This document shows positions 1 to 6,524 of a DNA stretch of 9,443 nt, piece after piece; position 1 is the stretch's first letter; every line of letters begins with the position of its first letter. A program made the translations under genes and the position numbers. Origin of the DNA: Gammaproteobacteria bacterium (GTDB lineage: Bacteria > Pseudomonadota > Gammaproteobacteria > Pseudomonadales > Pseudohongiellaceae); the NCBI GenBank assembly GCA_002691885.1, contig NZJB01000004.1, positions 1 through 9,443 on the forward strand. Reading direction: 5' to 3'. Below the pieces are notes generated by a model. It searched no databases. It was not told the DNA's origin and saw only the letters and a list, made by a program, of their open reading frames with translations.

Positions 1-1
1 C

Positions 2-520
2 TTCCTGTCGTCAGTCTTCGCTCCCTGTCTCAAACCGCCGTACGGGGAAATCGCCGTGGTCGATCTTGCCAGTCAGGAAGTACTCTGGCGCCGTCCGCTT
101 GGAACCACCACCGACATGGGGCCATTGGGGATTCCTACCAGATTGCCCTTACCGATGGGCATGTTCTACACCGCGGGCTCAATGGTTACTGGAGGTGGGC
201 TGGTTTTTAACGCTGGCGTCACGGACAGTAAAGTCAGGGCCATCGATATCTTAAATGGCCAGGAACTCTGGACTGATGAGCTGCCGGCCGCCTCAACAGC
301 GACGCCGATGAGTTATGTCAGTCCGAAATCAGGGCGGCAATACGTAATCGTTACGGTGCCGGAAGGCGGCGGTATTCTGCAGCTCGAAACTCAGGTCAAC
401 GAAGAGGCAAAGGAGCCTGAAGTCGGCGGTGGCTGGGTGTTTGCGTACGCTCTACCGGAATCAATTATCGCACCCCAGCAGAGGCCGAGCGACACACAAG
501 TCACTCCAGCTGGCCGCTGA
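2..520 (+). CDS. PQQ-dependent membrane-bound dehydrogenase (glucose/quinate type), C-terminal fragment
   Basis: The reading frame is open from base 2 to a TGA at 518-520, giving the last 172 residues of a larger protein whose start lies left of the window. The fragment resembles the C-terminal blades of membrane-bound quinoprotein glucose/quinate dehydrogenases. It has a CxxPPYG-like element followed by a blade strand (residues 9-20: C, K, PP, G, then AVVDL), the LGT..DMGP loop, a LPLPMG segment, a MVTGGGLVFNAG blade, a RAIDILNGQELW repeat, an ATPMSYV segment and a closing FAYALP strand. Family members (about 700-800 aa) carry N-terminal membrane helices and an eight-bladed periplasmic propeller. 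They oxidise sugars or polyols with PQQ and pass electrons to ubiquinone. The tail after the last strand (about 20 residues, polar and proline-containing) is not typical of the family. A GTG at 56 is internal to the propeller and not a start. The substrate cannot be told from this end. Confidence 0.87.
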   Translation, partial: FLSSVFAPCLKPPYGEIAVVDLASQEVLWRRPLGTTTDMGPLGIPTRLPLPMGMFYTAGSMVTGGGLVFNAGVTDSKVRAIDILNGQELWTDELPAASTATPMSYVSPKSGRQYVIVTVPEGGGILQLETQVNEEAKEPEVGGGWVFAYALPESIIAPQQRPSDTQVTPAGR

Positions 521-575
521 AGAAGCGGCGTCACGCCAGAAGCAGCCTGCCGCAGAGTCCCCCGACTGCTCTCAC

Positions 576-593
576 AAAAAGCTTCCAGGGAAG
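576..593 (-). terminator. weak intrinsic terminator candidate after the NIPSNAP gene
   Basis: Read on the minus strand just after the TAA of the NIPSNAP gene, CTTC-CCTG-GAAG forms a 4-bp hairpin (582-593), followed by C and then TTTTT (576-580). A further AAG/CTT pairing is possible with a bulge. The stem is short, so this is only a candidate. It sits between two convergent genes, where a terminator would be expected. Confidence 0.28.
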
Positions 594-1052
594 TTACTTA
601 AGTTTTGAATAATCGGTAGCACTCATCATATAAGCTTCGATCGACAGCGGCACTGCGTATTTCTCCCGCAGCGCGTGCCAGGCGGGGTCTGCGGCAAACG
701 CTTCCCAGACTACCTGGCGGTGAGCCCGATCTCGATAGGCCAGCATCCAGACTAACGTATTCGGATTGTCAAGGCGCTGCCAGACAGCGACGACTTCGGC
801 GCCATGCTTTTCAAAAATAGCTACTTCCTCCTCACGGAAACGCTGGTGCAGGTTATCAATGCCACCCTCGCCCTCTACCGCTGGCTCCGCTGTATACATA
901 CGCAGCTCAAAACAGCGCGAACCGGCGTCAACGTTTTTGCTGAAATCCTCGGTCAATTCCGTCGCAGGGCCGCAGGGCTCCGCATTTTGTTGCGCTAACG
1001 CTGGCAGTGTGAAAAATAAAGCAAAAACGCTTAGCAGGATAATTTTCGGCAT
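594..1052 (-). CDS. exported NIPSNAP-family protein
   Basis: This encodes 152 aa. Residues 1-20 form a Sec signal peptide (K3, a hydrophobic core, then LPALA before QQ). The mature part matches the NIPSNAP domain: FELRMYT at 48-54, HxRFREEEVAIFEKHG at about 69-84, V-A-V-W at 88-91, LVWMLAYRDR at 100-109, and FAADPAWHALRE at 119-130. NIPSNAP proteins have a dimeric ferredoxin-like (dabb-type) fold with no settled biochemical role, and bacterial members occur beside many catabolic genes. An export signal implies a periplasmic location, and C27 and C47, both before or at the domain start, could form a disulfide. The ATG at 1052 is supported by a GAGGGGG site 6 nt upstream and a promoter-like pair further up. 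It is convergent with the dehydrogenase, with 73 bp between stops. Confidence 0.85.
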   Translation of the reverse strand: MPKIILLSVFALFFTLPALAQQNAEPCGPATELTEDFSKNVDAGSRCFELRMYTAEPAVEGEGGIDNLHQRFREEEVAIFEKHGAEVVAVWQRLDNPNTLVWMLAYRDRAHRQVVWEAFAADPAWHALREKYAVPLSIEAYMMSATDYSKLK

Positions 1053-1058
1053 GACTAG

Positions 1059-1065
1059 CCCCCTC
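1059..1065 (-). promoter_or_regulatory. ribosome binding site of the NIPSNAP gene
   Basis: On the minus strand GAGGGGG lies 6 nt before the ATG at 1052-1050. It fixes the start that also gives a complete signal peptide. Confidence 0.6.
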
Positions 1066-1090
1066 GAGACTGGTTTTTCAGAGTAGCCCT

Positions 1091-1118
1091 ATTGTACGAC
1101 TCTTATGGTGACTGGCAA
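1091..1118 (-). promoter_or_regulatory. sigma70-type promoter for the NIPSNAP gene
   Basis: On the minus strand TTGCCA (1118-1113) and TACAAT (1096-1091) are separated by 16 bp, matching the -35 and -10 consensus at 4/6 and 5/6. Initiation would fall near 1084, giving a leader of roughly 30 nt that contains the GAGGGGG site. One arm of an inverted repeat lies in the spacer. Confidence 0.45.
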
Positions 1119-1144
1119 ACAATAAGCGCTTGCTCTCCCATAAG
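1102..1144. repeat. 7-bp inverted repeat over the NIPSNAP promoter (possible operator)
   Basis: CTTATGG at 1102-1108 is matched by its exact reverse complement CCATAAG at 1138-1144. The half sites are 36 bp apart. The first lies between the -10 and -35 of the minus-strand promoter and the second lies upstream of the -35. An 8-bp palindrome, AAGCGCTT, lies between them at 1124-1131. The arrangement would suit a repressor or a looping regulator, but no regulator gene is in the window and a 7-bp match can arise by chance. Confidence 0.3.
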
Positions 1145-1408
1145 GGATGCCTCTCAAGTAATACTATCGAATGGTGCAGATCAGCAATCAATCCTTAGGG
1201 TCCAAGACAATCCGATGGCTGAGCCCCATGGTATCCTGGCTGACCCGTCTTAGTCTGACAGCGGAACCCAGCCTCGCGTCAAAACCAACCTGAATTGAAG
1301 AGCGCAAGCCGATACCGAATCAGCTCCTTCAGGCCCGCCACGGATGCCATGGCTATGCGCACCGAAAGTGACTCACTCTGAGCACGCAGCACTCTGGTAT
1401 TACGAAGT

Positions 1409-2776
1409 ATGCTGTTTTATTCTGCCGCTATGACTGCACTTATATATCCCACTACCAATCTCACACAGGTTGAGCAATTGAACATCGTCCGCGGCGATGG
1501 CATCTATGTTTACGACAAAGAGGGCAATCAATACCTCGAGGGCCTGTCGGCCCTTTGGTGTGCTGCGCTCGGCTACGGCAATGAAGAGATGATCGAAGCG
1601 ATTACCCAACAGCTTCGCACCCTGCCCTACAGCCATATGTTTGGCGGACGTACCCATCAGGTCGCTATGAATCTGGCCGACCAGCTCAGCGAGATGGTGC
1701 CGGTGAGCGACGCCAAAATGTTTTTCGCCAATTCTGGCAGCGAAGCCAATGACTCGCAGATCAAGATGCTTCGGTATTACTTCAACGTGACAGGCAAACC
1801 TCAGAAGAAAAAAATCATTGCGCTGGAACGCTCCTACCACGGTGTCACCATGGCTGCAGCGGCGCTGACCGGCTTGCCGGTCATGCATACGCACTTTGAT
1901 GTGCCAACTGATGCCCTCGGGATCCTGCGCGTTTCCACCCCGCACTACTATCACGGACAGCAGGATGACGAATCGGAAGCACAGTTTGTCGGGCGCCTTG
2001 TTCGGGAACTCGAACAGCTGATCGAGCGAGAAGGAGCAGACACCATTGCCGCCTTCATCGCCGAGCCTATCGGCGGCGCCGCCGGTGTCGTAGTCGCTCC
2101 GGACAGTTACTATCCCGCAGTTCAGGACGTATTGAAGAAACACGACATTCTGTTCTGGGCTGATGAAGTAATTTGCGGATTCGGCCGGACCGGTAGTGAC
2201 TTTGGCTCAAGCACCATGGGCATCAAACCCGATCTGATGAGCCTGGCGAAACAGCTTTCCGCAGCCTATATACCCGTAAGCGCCGCTGTCGTGCCCGGCT
2301 TCATGTATGAAGCCATGCGCGAACCCAGCAATCAACTCGGCATTTTCGGCCACGGTTATACCTATACGGGCCATCCGGTCGCGGCCGCTGCGGCGCTGAA
2401 GGCGCTGGAAATTTACCGTAGAGAGCAGCTGTTTGAACATGCCGCCCAGGTCGGCGCCTATATGCAAAACCGTCTGAGGCACTACGAAAGCCACCCTCTG
2501 GTCGGAGAGGTGCGCGGCAAAGGCCTGATCGCTGCGATCGAACTGGTTGCCAACAAGGCACAACGAATCAGTTTCTCCGATGGCAAGGTTGGCGCAATTG
2601 CCAAGCAGTACTGTCAGGACAACGGCTTACTCATCAGGGCAGTCAGCGGCAACTGTATCGCCTTCTGCCCCCCCTTAATTATCAGCCGGGAACAGGTTGA
2701 TGAGATGATCAGCATGTTTGACATCGCACTGAGTCAAACTCTGGATTACGTGCATAAGGAAAAACTACTGATCTGA
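1409..2776 (+). CDS. class III PLP-dependent aminotransferase (omega-transaminase type)
   Basis: This encodes 455 aa, the usual length for class III (fold type I) aminotransferases. The landmarks are: [21 protein letters not shown] at 31-51 (substrate-pocket N-terminal segment), [10 protein letters not shown] at 106-115 (PLP phosphate binding), SYHG at 142-145 (Tyr stacking on PLP), AEPIGGAAG at 218-226, [13 protein letters not shown] at 250-262 with D252 pairing with the pyridine nitrogen, and [15 protein letters not shown] at 278-292 with catalytic K281. The AKQLS-AY-P-SA form is typical of amine:pyruvate-type omega-transaminases, which convert a terminal amine to an aldehyde using pyruvate or another oxo acid; the exact donor is unknown. 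It acts in the cytoplasm. No strong ribosome binding site precedes either the ATG at 1409 or the one at 1430. The second gives an N-terminus ([11 protein letters not shown]) more like relatives and may be the true start. The next gene begins 22 bp after its stop, which suggests an operon. Confidence 0.92.
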   Translation: MLFYSAAMTALIYPTTNLTQVEQLNIVRGDGIYVYDKEGNQYLEGLSALWCAALGYGNEEMIEAITQQLRTLPYSHMFGGRTHQVAMNLADQLSEMVPVSDAKMFFANSGSEANDSQIKMLRYYFNVTGKPQKKKIIALERSYHGVTMAAAALTGLPVMHTHFDVPTDALGILRVSTPHYYHGQQDDESEAQFVGRLVRELEQLIEREGADTIAAFIAEPIGGAAGVVVAPDSYYPAVQDVLKKHDILFWADEVICGFGRTGSDFGSSTMGIKPDLMSLAKQLSAAYIPVSAAVVPGFMYEAMREPSNQLGIFGHGYTYTGHPVAAAAALKALEIYRREQLFEHAAQVGAYMQNRLRHYESHPLVGEVRGKGLIAAIELVANKAQRISFSDGKVGAIAKQYCQDNGLLIRAVSGNCIAFCPPLIISREQVDEMISMFDIALSQTLDYVHKEKLLI

Positions 2777-2786
2777 CATATTGGCC

Positions 2787-2790
2787 GGAG
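2787..2790 (+). promoter_or_regulatory. ribosome binding site deciding the amidohydrolase start
   Basis: GGAG lies 8 nt before the ATG at 2799, inside the short gap after the aminotransferase stop. It favours 2799 over an in-frame TTG at 2781, which would place GGAG inside the coding region. Confidence 0.55.
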
Positions 2791-2798
2791 CATTTGCC

Positions 2799-4490
2799 AT
2801 GCATGTAACTTACGTGAGAAACGCTACTTCATTACCTTTCATCCTGATTTTCCTGGTCGCCTGCGGCGGACAGGAGTCAGAGACGATGCACTCTCCGATT
2901 CCCGCTGACCTCATTCTGACCAACGGCAAGATATTCGTTGCCGATGAAGCTTTCTCACTAGTCGACACCCTCGTCGTCACTGACGGGCTGATCGCGGCGA
3001 CCGGTGACAGCAGCCTGACTGAACGGTTTGATGCTGAAGAGACAGTTAATCTAGATGGTAAACTTGTCATACCCGGGTTCAACGACTCTCACACACACAT
3101 CCGCGGACGGCCACAGCGCTATATCGAACTGAGCGAAGTCACCTCCATCGAAGAGATTCAACTGCTCATCACGGCTAAAATCGACGAGATTGGTGAGGGC
3201 GAGTGGATCACTGGCTACGGTTGGTCCGAGGACGAGCTTGATGAAGGGCGGCGCCCGCTGCGTCTTGATCTTGATGCGGTTTCACCAAACAACCCGGTCA
3301 TCCTGACTCGGGCCGGAGGGCACAGTGCAGTAACAAATTCCATGGCCTTGCAGCTCGCAGAAATCACCCCGGAGACCCCTCAACCGGTAGGAGGTGTCAT
3401 TGAAGTCGGCGAAGATAAAATGCTCAATGGCATCATTAGGGAGCGCCAGAACCTTGTCGGAAAGCTTGTACCAGATTCCACCTATGAGGAGATCATCGCC
3501 AGCCTAGAGGTAAACCTAAATGCTCTTTTGGCCAAGGGCATCACTTCCATTACCGATGCCTCTAAAACCGTCGAAGACTATGAAATGTTTGAGGAGCTTT
3601 ATCAGAGCAATGAGCTGGCACTGCCGCGATCAACCCTACAGTTCCAGTGGTATGATGCCGCTGCAATTAATGCGCTGAACGCTCGGGTAGGAGAAGGAGA
3701 TGATTTTCTGAAGCCTGGCGCAATAAAAGTCTTTGCTGACGGTGGTTTCACAGGACCGGCAGCCTACACGCTGGAGCCCTATGTGAATCAGGGAGAGTAT
3801 CGAGGGTATCTAAACATGCCTGAGGGGGTACTAGTGAATCACCTCAACTTGATTCATGACGCCGGCTACCAAATGGGTATTCACGCAATTGGCGATGCGG
3901 CTATCGTGCTGGTCGTAAATACGCTGGCTGACGCTCTGGAACGCAACCCGCGGAAGGATCACCGCCATTATCTGAACCACTTCTCCATGAGACCACCGGA
4001 GCTGACGATGGAACTGATGGCAGAGCATGCCATTCACATTACCCAACAGCCGAATTTCACCTATACCCTCGAAGGGCGCTACGCCGAAAACCTCGATGGC
4101 TGGAGACTTCAGCATAACAATCCACTGCGCGGCCCGATGGATCATGGAATAACCGTGGCCATTTCCAGCGACATCTTGCCGATCGGACCTCTGGTAGGTC
4201 TATACGCCGCCGTAACCCGAAAGGGGATGACCGGAACTGTGTACGGAGCGGACGAAGCCATCACCATGGAAGAAGCCATCCGCGGCTACACGGCGCTGGG
4301 GGCCTATCTCAACTTCGAAGAAGACAAGAAAGGCACACTCGAGGTAGGCAAGTTTGCCGACATGATACTGCTGTCCGAAGATCTGCTGTCCATAGATCCG
4401 GAACGCATCATGGAGGTGGACGTCGAGAAAACCTGGATAGGGGGTTCGCTGGTGTACGAACTTGACGTCCTGAACCGCACTGCACCATAG
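2799..4490 (+). CDS. amidohydrolase family 3 (YtcJ-like) lipoprotein
   Basis: This encodes 563 aa from the ATG at 2799. Residues 1-22 form a lipoprotein signal with lipobox LVAC, making C22 the lipidated residue; D, which would signal inner-membrane retention, is not at +2 (it is G), so outer-membrane sorting is plausible. The mature enzyme fits the amidohydrolase_3/YtcJ group: ILTNGKIFVAD near 39, IPGFNDSHTH at 91-100 with metal ligands H98 and H100, GHSAVTN at 174-180, IKVFADGGFTG at 309-319 with the likely carboxylated K310, GIHAIGDAA at 360-368 with H362, NH at 393-394 as the likely next ligand, SSD with D458, and a C-terminal GTLEVGKFADMILL segment. The set looks complete and catalytically intact. 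Family members hydrolyse amides, carbamates or related C-N bonds, and most substrates are unknown. The close spacing after the aminotransferase suggests that the two act on the same amine-containing compound. Envelope location is predicted from the signal only. Confidence 0.88.
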   Translation: MHVTYVRNATSLPFILIFLVACGGQESETMHSPIPADLILTNGKIFVADEAFSLVDTLVVTDGLIAATGDSSLTERFDAEETVNLDGKLVIPGFNDSHTHIRGRPQRYIELSEVTSIEEIQLLITAKIDEIGEGEWITGYGWSEDELDEGRRPLRLDLDAVSPNNPVILTRAGGHSAVTNSMALQLAEITPETPQPVGGVIEVGEDKMLNGIIRERQNLVGKLVPDSTYEEIIASLEVNLNALLAKGITSITDASKTVEDYEMFEELYQSNELALPRSTLQFQWYDAAAINALNARVGEGDDFLKPGAIKVFADGGFTGPAAYTLEPYVNQGEYRGYLNMPEGVLVNHLNLIHDAGYQMGIHAIGDAAIVLVVNTLADALERNPRKDHRHYLNHFSMRPPELTMELMAEHAIHITQQPNFTYTLEGRYAENLDGWRLQHNNPLRGPMDHGITVAISSDILPIGPLVGLYAAVTRKGMTGTVYGADEAITMEEAIRGYTALGAYLNFEEDKKGTLEVGKFADMILLSEDLLSIDPERIMEVDVEKTWIGGSLVYELDVLNRTAP

Positions 4491-4506
4491 ACCTAGAGAC
4501 ATAAAT

Positions 4507-4527
4507 CCATATCAGCATCAGATATGG
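4507..4527. terminator. hairpin between convergent genes, possible terminator
   Basis: CCATATC (4507-4513) and GATATGG (4521-4527) are perfect inverse complements around a 7-nt loop. It lies 16 bp after the amidohydrolase stop and 45 bp beyond the stop of the opposing lipoprotein gene. There is no T run on the plus strand. On the minus strand the stem is followed by ATTTATG. It may act as a weak bidirectional terminator or a 3'-end stabilising structure. Confidence 0.35.
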
Positions 4528-4572
4528 CCGGCCGATTCCGGGCGCTGCGTAGGACAAGTCAGAAGGTGCGGC

Positions 4573-4848
4573 TTATTCGACAGCTGAATAGCCGGGAATA
4601 GTATTCATTACGCCGAGTTGCCCGATCTGTTCACGGGATCCATACCTCGCTTCAACCGTCATACAACGGCGCCGGCGCACCCGACTAAAAGAACGGTTGT
4701 CATCATCGCATACAATCATCTGAGCGAGTGACTTGCCACGGTTGTACTCCGCCAATTGCTCGAAGCTCATCCGTTCAAATCGAGGGGTGGTATCGACCTC
4801 GCAGGCAATGAGCGCCATGCCCATCAGGAAAAATGTAATCAGTCTCAT
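4573..4848 (-). CDS. small lipoprotein of unknown function
   Basis: This encodes 91 aa that I cannot assign to a named family. Residues 1-15 are a lipoprotein signal ending in lipobox LIAC, so C16 would be lipidated; E17 follows. The mature part is about 75 residues. It has an acidic-then-basic stretch, CDDD at 47-50 and RVRRRRC at 56-62, with C47 and C62 placed to form a disulfide. This loosely recalls small exported proteins that carry a C...GSR(I)...C-T motif, but that link is weak. The C-terminal part (EQIGQLGVMNTIPGYS) looks ordered rather than low-complexity. A GAGG lies 12 nt before the ATG, farther than usual. It is convergent with the amidohydrolase and divergent from the permease. 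The signal peptide and lipobox make a real gene more likely than a chance ORF. Confidence 0.68.
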   Translation of the reverse strand: MRLITFFLMGMALIACEVDTTPRFERMSFEQLAEYNRGKSLAQMIVCDDDNRSFSRVRRRRCMTVEARYGSREQIGQLGVMNTIPGYSAVE

Positions 4849-4869
4849 TGCTGGTAAAAACCTCGCATA

Positions 4870-4898
4870 ATTGTTTTACTGACAAACGGTTGAGTCAA
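4870..4898 (-). promoter_or_regulatory. putative promoter of the small lipoprotein gene
   Basis: On the minus strand TTGACT (4898-4893) is a 5/6 match to the -35 box. With a 17-bp spacer the -10 position reads AACAAT (4875-4870), a 4/6 match. The overlapping AT-rich sequence offers other -10 registers. The leader would be short. Confidence 0.33.
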
Positions 4899-4949
4899 AA
4901 TACGCGGTTGCTGGTCATTGAAAGAAACAGTCGCATTTAGGCCCGAGTC

Positions 4950-4955
4950 TATAAA
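4950..4955 (+). promoter_or_regulatory. possible -10 box for the APC permease gene
   Basis: TATAAA lies 89 bp before the permease ATG in the divergent spacer with the lipoprotein gene. No good -35 sits 16-18 bp upstream (the best TTGAAA is 26 bp away), so an activator would be needed if this is a real promoter. Confidence 0.22.
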
Positions 4956-5044
4956 CCGGAACTACAGTTAGCACAGCGCGCCTAAAAATAAACCACGACG
5001 CTCCGGTTCAAGAACGAAAACGACAGGAATCCGGAAACAGTTTC

Positions 5045-6415
5045 ATGTCTGACAATTCTCAACAATCGAGTTTTCTTCGCGTTCTCGGCAGGCGGGACGT
5101 GGTCGCGCTCGCCTTCGGTGCGATGATCGGCTGGAGCTGGGTAGTCCTCACCGGCACCTGGATCACTTCCGCTGGCGTTCTTGGTGCCATCACCGCGTTT
5201 CTGCTTGGCGGTGGCGCCATTGCAGTAGTCGGCCTGACTTATGCAGAACTGTCGTCCGCACTCCCTTACGCAGGCGGCGAACACGTCTACAGCGAAAGAG
5301 CCCTTGGCTATCGGGCTTCATTCATCTGCACCTGGGCCATCATCCTAGGCTATATGTCTGTTATCGCTTTTGAAGCAGTTGCTCTGCCGACGGTCATGGA
5401 CTCGCTGGTGCCCGGGCTGGACATAGGCTATATGTGGACTGTTGCGGGTTGGGATGTTTATGCCACCTGGGTAGCTACCGGTATTGCCGGCGCAGTCATC
5501 ATGACCACGCTGAATGTCATCGGCGTCAAAGTCGTTGCCATCGTCCAGACCACGGTCGTGCTGCTGATCCTTATCGTCGGCTTCTTCTTTGTCAGCGGCG
5601 CTGGCGTTACCGGCTCGGTCTCCAACCTTGAACCGCTGTTTGCTGAAGGGGTGACCGGTATCACGATTGTGCTGGTCATGGTGCCCTTTATGTTTGTGGG
5701 CTTTGACATCATTCCACAGGCCGCTGAAGAGATTGATCTTCCCTACCGCGATATCGGCACGGCTCTAATTCTGTCCGTGATGATGGCCATTGCCTGGTAT
5801 GCCCTGATCATCATTGGAGTGGGACTGGTCATGAGCGGTGAAGAGCTCGCCGCTGCTGATCTGGTGACAGCTGAAGCCAATAGTATGATTTACGGCGAAA
5901 TAGGTGAAACCGTTCTGCTCGTGACGGGGCTTGCTGGGATCGTGACCAGCTGGAATGCCCTGATTGTCGGTGCTAGCCGCGCCCTCTATGCCATGGCAAA
6001 GGCGGGCATGCTCCCCGCAGCGCTGGCCGAAGTCCATCCCCGATATCACACCCCCAAGAATGCGATTCTGCTGATTGGGGCATTGTCGTTGATCTCACCT
6101 TTTTTTGGTCGGCCGGCACTGGTTTGGCTGGTGAATGCGGGCGGACTCGGCATCGTTTTGGCCTATGCCTTCGTTGCATTGTCCTTTCTGGCGCTGCGCA
6201 AAAATGAACCCGAGCTGGAGCGGCCCTATCAAGCACCGGGGGGTAGTTTCACGGGTTACCTCGCTCTGGTTCTCTCAGTAGCCATTGGCGCGCTCTATTT
6301 CCCAGGTAGCCCATCGGCACTGGTCTGGCCGCAGGAATGGTCGATCATTGTGTTCTGGATTATTCTGGGTGCTTTGCTGTTCGGCCTGTCACGGCTCTCC
6401 AACCGGGCAGACTAA
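5045..6415 (+). CDS. APC-superfamily amino acid permease
   Basis: This encodes 456 aa of strongly hydrophobic sequence with about 12 predicted membrane helices, the normal size for the amino acid/polyamine/organocation superfamily. Landmarks are: VVALAFGAMIGWSWVV in helix 1 (19-34), TYAELSSALPYAGGEHVYSERALG after helix 2 (65-88), TWAIILGY in helix 3, FVGFDIIPQAAEEI in helix 6 (217-230), and SRALYAMAKAGMLP after helix 8 (311-324). These permeases import amino acids or amines by proton or sodium symport or by exchange. The helix-1 unwound region usually reads G-S/T/A-G, but here reads IGWSW, as in a subgroup of bacterial permeases, so substrate handling may differ from classic members. GGAA ends 8 nt before the ATG. 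It stands apart from the next gene by 109 bp. The substrate is unknown, but the aminotransferase and amidohydrolase nearby suggest an amino acid or amine. Confidence 0.9.
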   Translation: MSDNSQQSSFLRVLGRRDVVALAFGAMIGWSWVVLTGTWITSAGVLGAITAFLLGGGAIAVVGLTYAELSSALPYAGGEHVYSERALGYRASFICTWAIILGYMSVIAFEAVALPTVMDSLVPGLDIGYMWTVAGWDVYATWVATGIAGAVIMTTLNVIGVKVVAIVQTTVVLLILIVGFFFVSGAGVTGSVSNLEPLFAEGVTGITIVLVMVPFMFVGFDIIPQAAEEIDLPYRDIGTALILSVMMAIAWYALIIIGVGLVMSGEELAAADLVTAEANSMIYGEIGETVLLVTGLAGIVTSWNALIVGASRALYAMAKAGMLPAALAEVHPRYHTPKNAILLIGALSLISPFFGRPALVWLVNAGGLGIVLAYAFVALSFLALRKNEPELERPYQAPGGSFTGYLALVLSVAIGALYFPGSPSALVWPQEWSIIVFWIILGALLFGLSRLSNRAD

Positions 6416-6511
6416 GCGAAAATTTCCCTCCGGAGCAAGGCTCTGTTGCAGATCCGGGTGCTTGCGAAAAGACAGTCAGTAGTTGAAGATAGGACATCAA
6501 TGTTGAGCATA

Positions 6512-6519
6512 GAGGAAAG
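6512..6519 (+). promoter_or_regulatory. strong ribosome binding site at the head of the three-gene run
   Basis: GAGGAAAG precedes the ATG at 6525. It is the best such site on the plus strand in this window, whereas the two downstream genes have none comparable, which fits translational coupling from this first gene. Confidence 0.55.
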
Positions 6520-6524
6520 CAGCT

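Larger units (their letters stand above)
1053..1408. other. intergenic region between divergent genes
   Basis: This 356-bp stretch separates the NIPSNAP gene (-) from the aminotransferase gene (+). Its left part holds the NIPSNAP ribosome binding site, promoter and inverted repeat. The rest (about 1150-1390) shows no convincing ORF, RNA gene or known riboswitch. Short palindromes such as GCCATGGC (1346-1353) occur, but without a clear role. At 1395-1403 TGGTATTAC resembles an extended -10 for the aminotransferase gene, but I see no good -35 at the right distance. Confidence 0.5.

Noticed and set aside
541..575. AGTC-CCCC-GACT hairpin after the dehydrogenase gene as a terminator
   Set aside because: The stem is only 4 bp with an asymmetric extension, and no T run follows on the plus strand.
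1400..2143. Long open frame (247 codons) on the minus strand opposite the aminotransferase
   Set aside because: It lies wholly antisense to a gene with complete PLP-enzyme motifs, and its translation (rich in H, R, G with no domain pattern) looks like a codon-bias shadow.
2781..2798. In-frame TTG start for the amidohydrolase, six codons upstream
   Set aside because: The ATG at 2799 has a GGAG 8 nt upstream and gives a clean lipoprotein signal. The TTG has no site of its own.
4887..4910. CGGTTG direct repeat (4887-4892 and 4905-4910) as a regulator site
   Set aside because: Only six bases repeat and there are no further copies, so chance is likely.
4982..5284. Minus-strand frame (100 codons) across the permease start
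   Set aside because: It overlaps the N-terminus of a clear APC permease, has no recognisable domain and no convincing start signals.
6427..6450. CTCCGGAG palindrome and GCAA/TTGC pairing after the permease as a terminator
   Set aside because: The arms are short and no T run follows.
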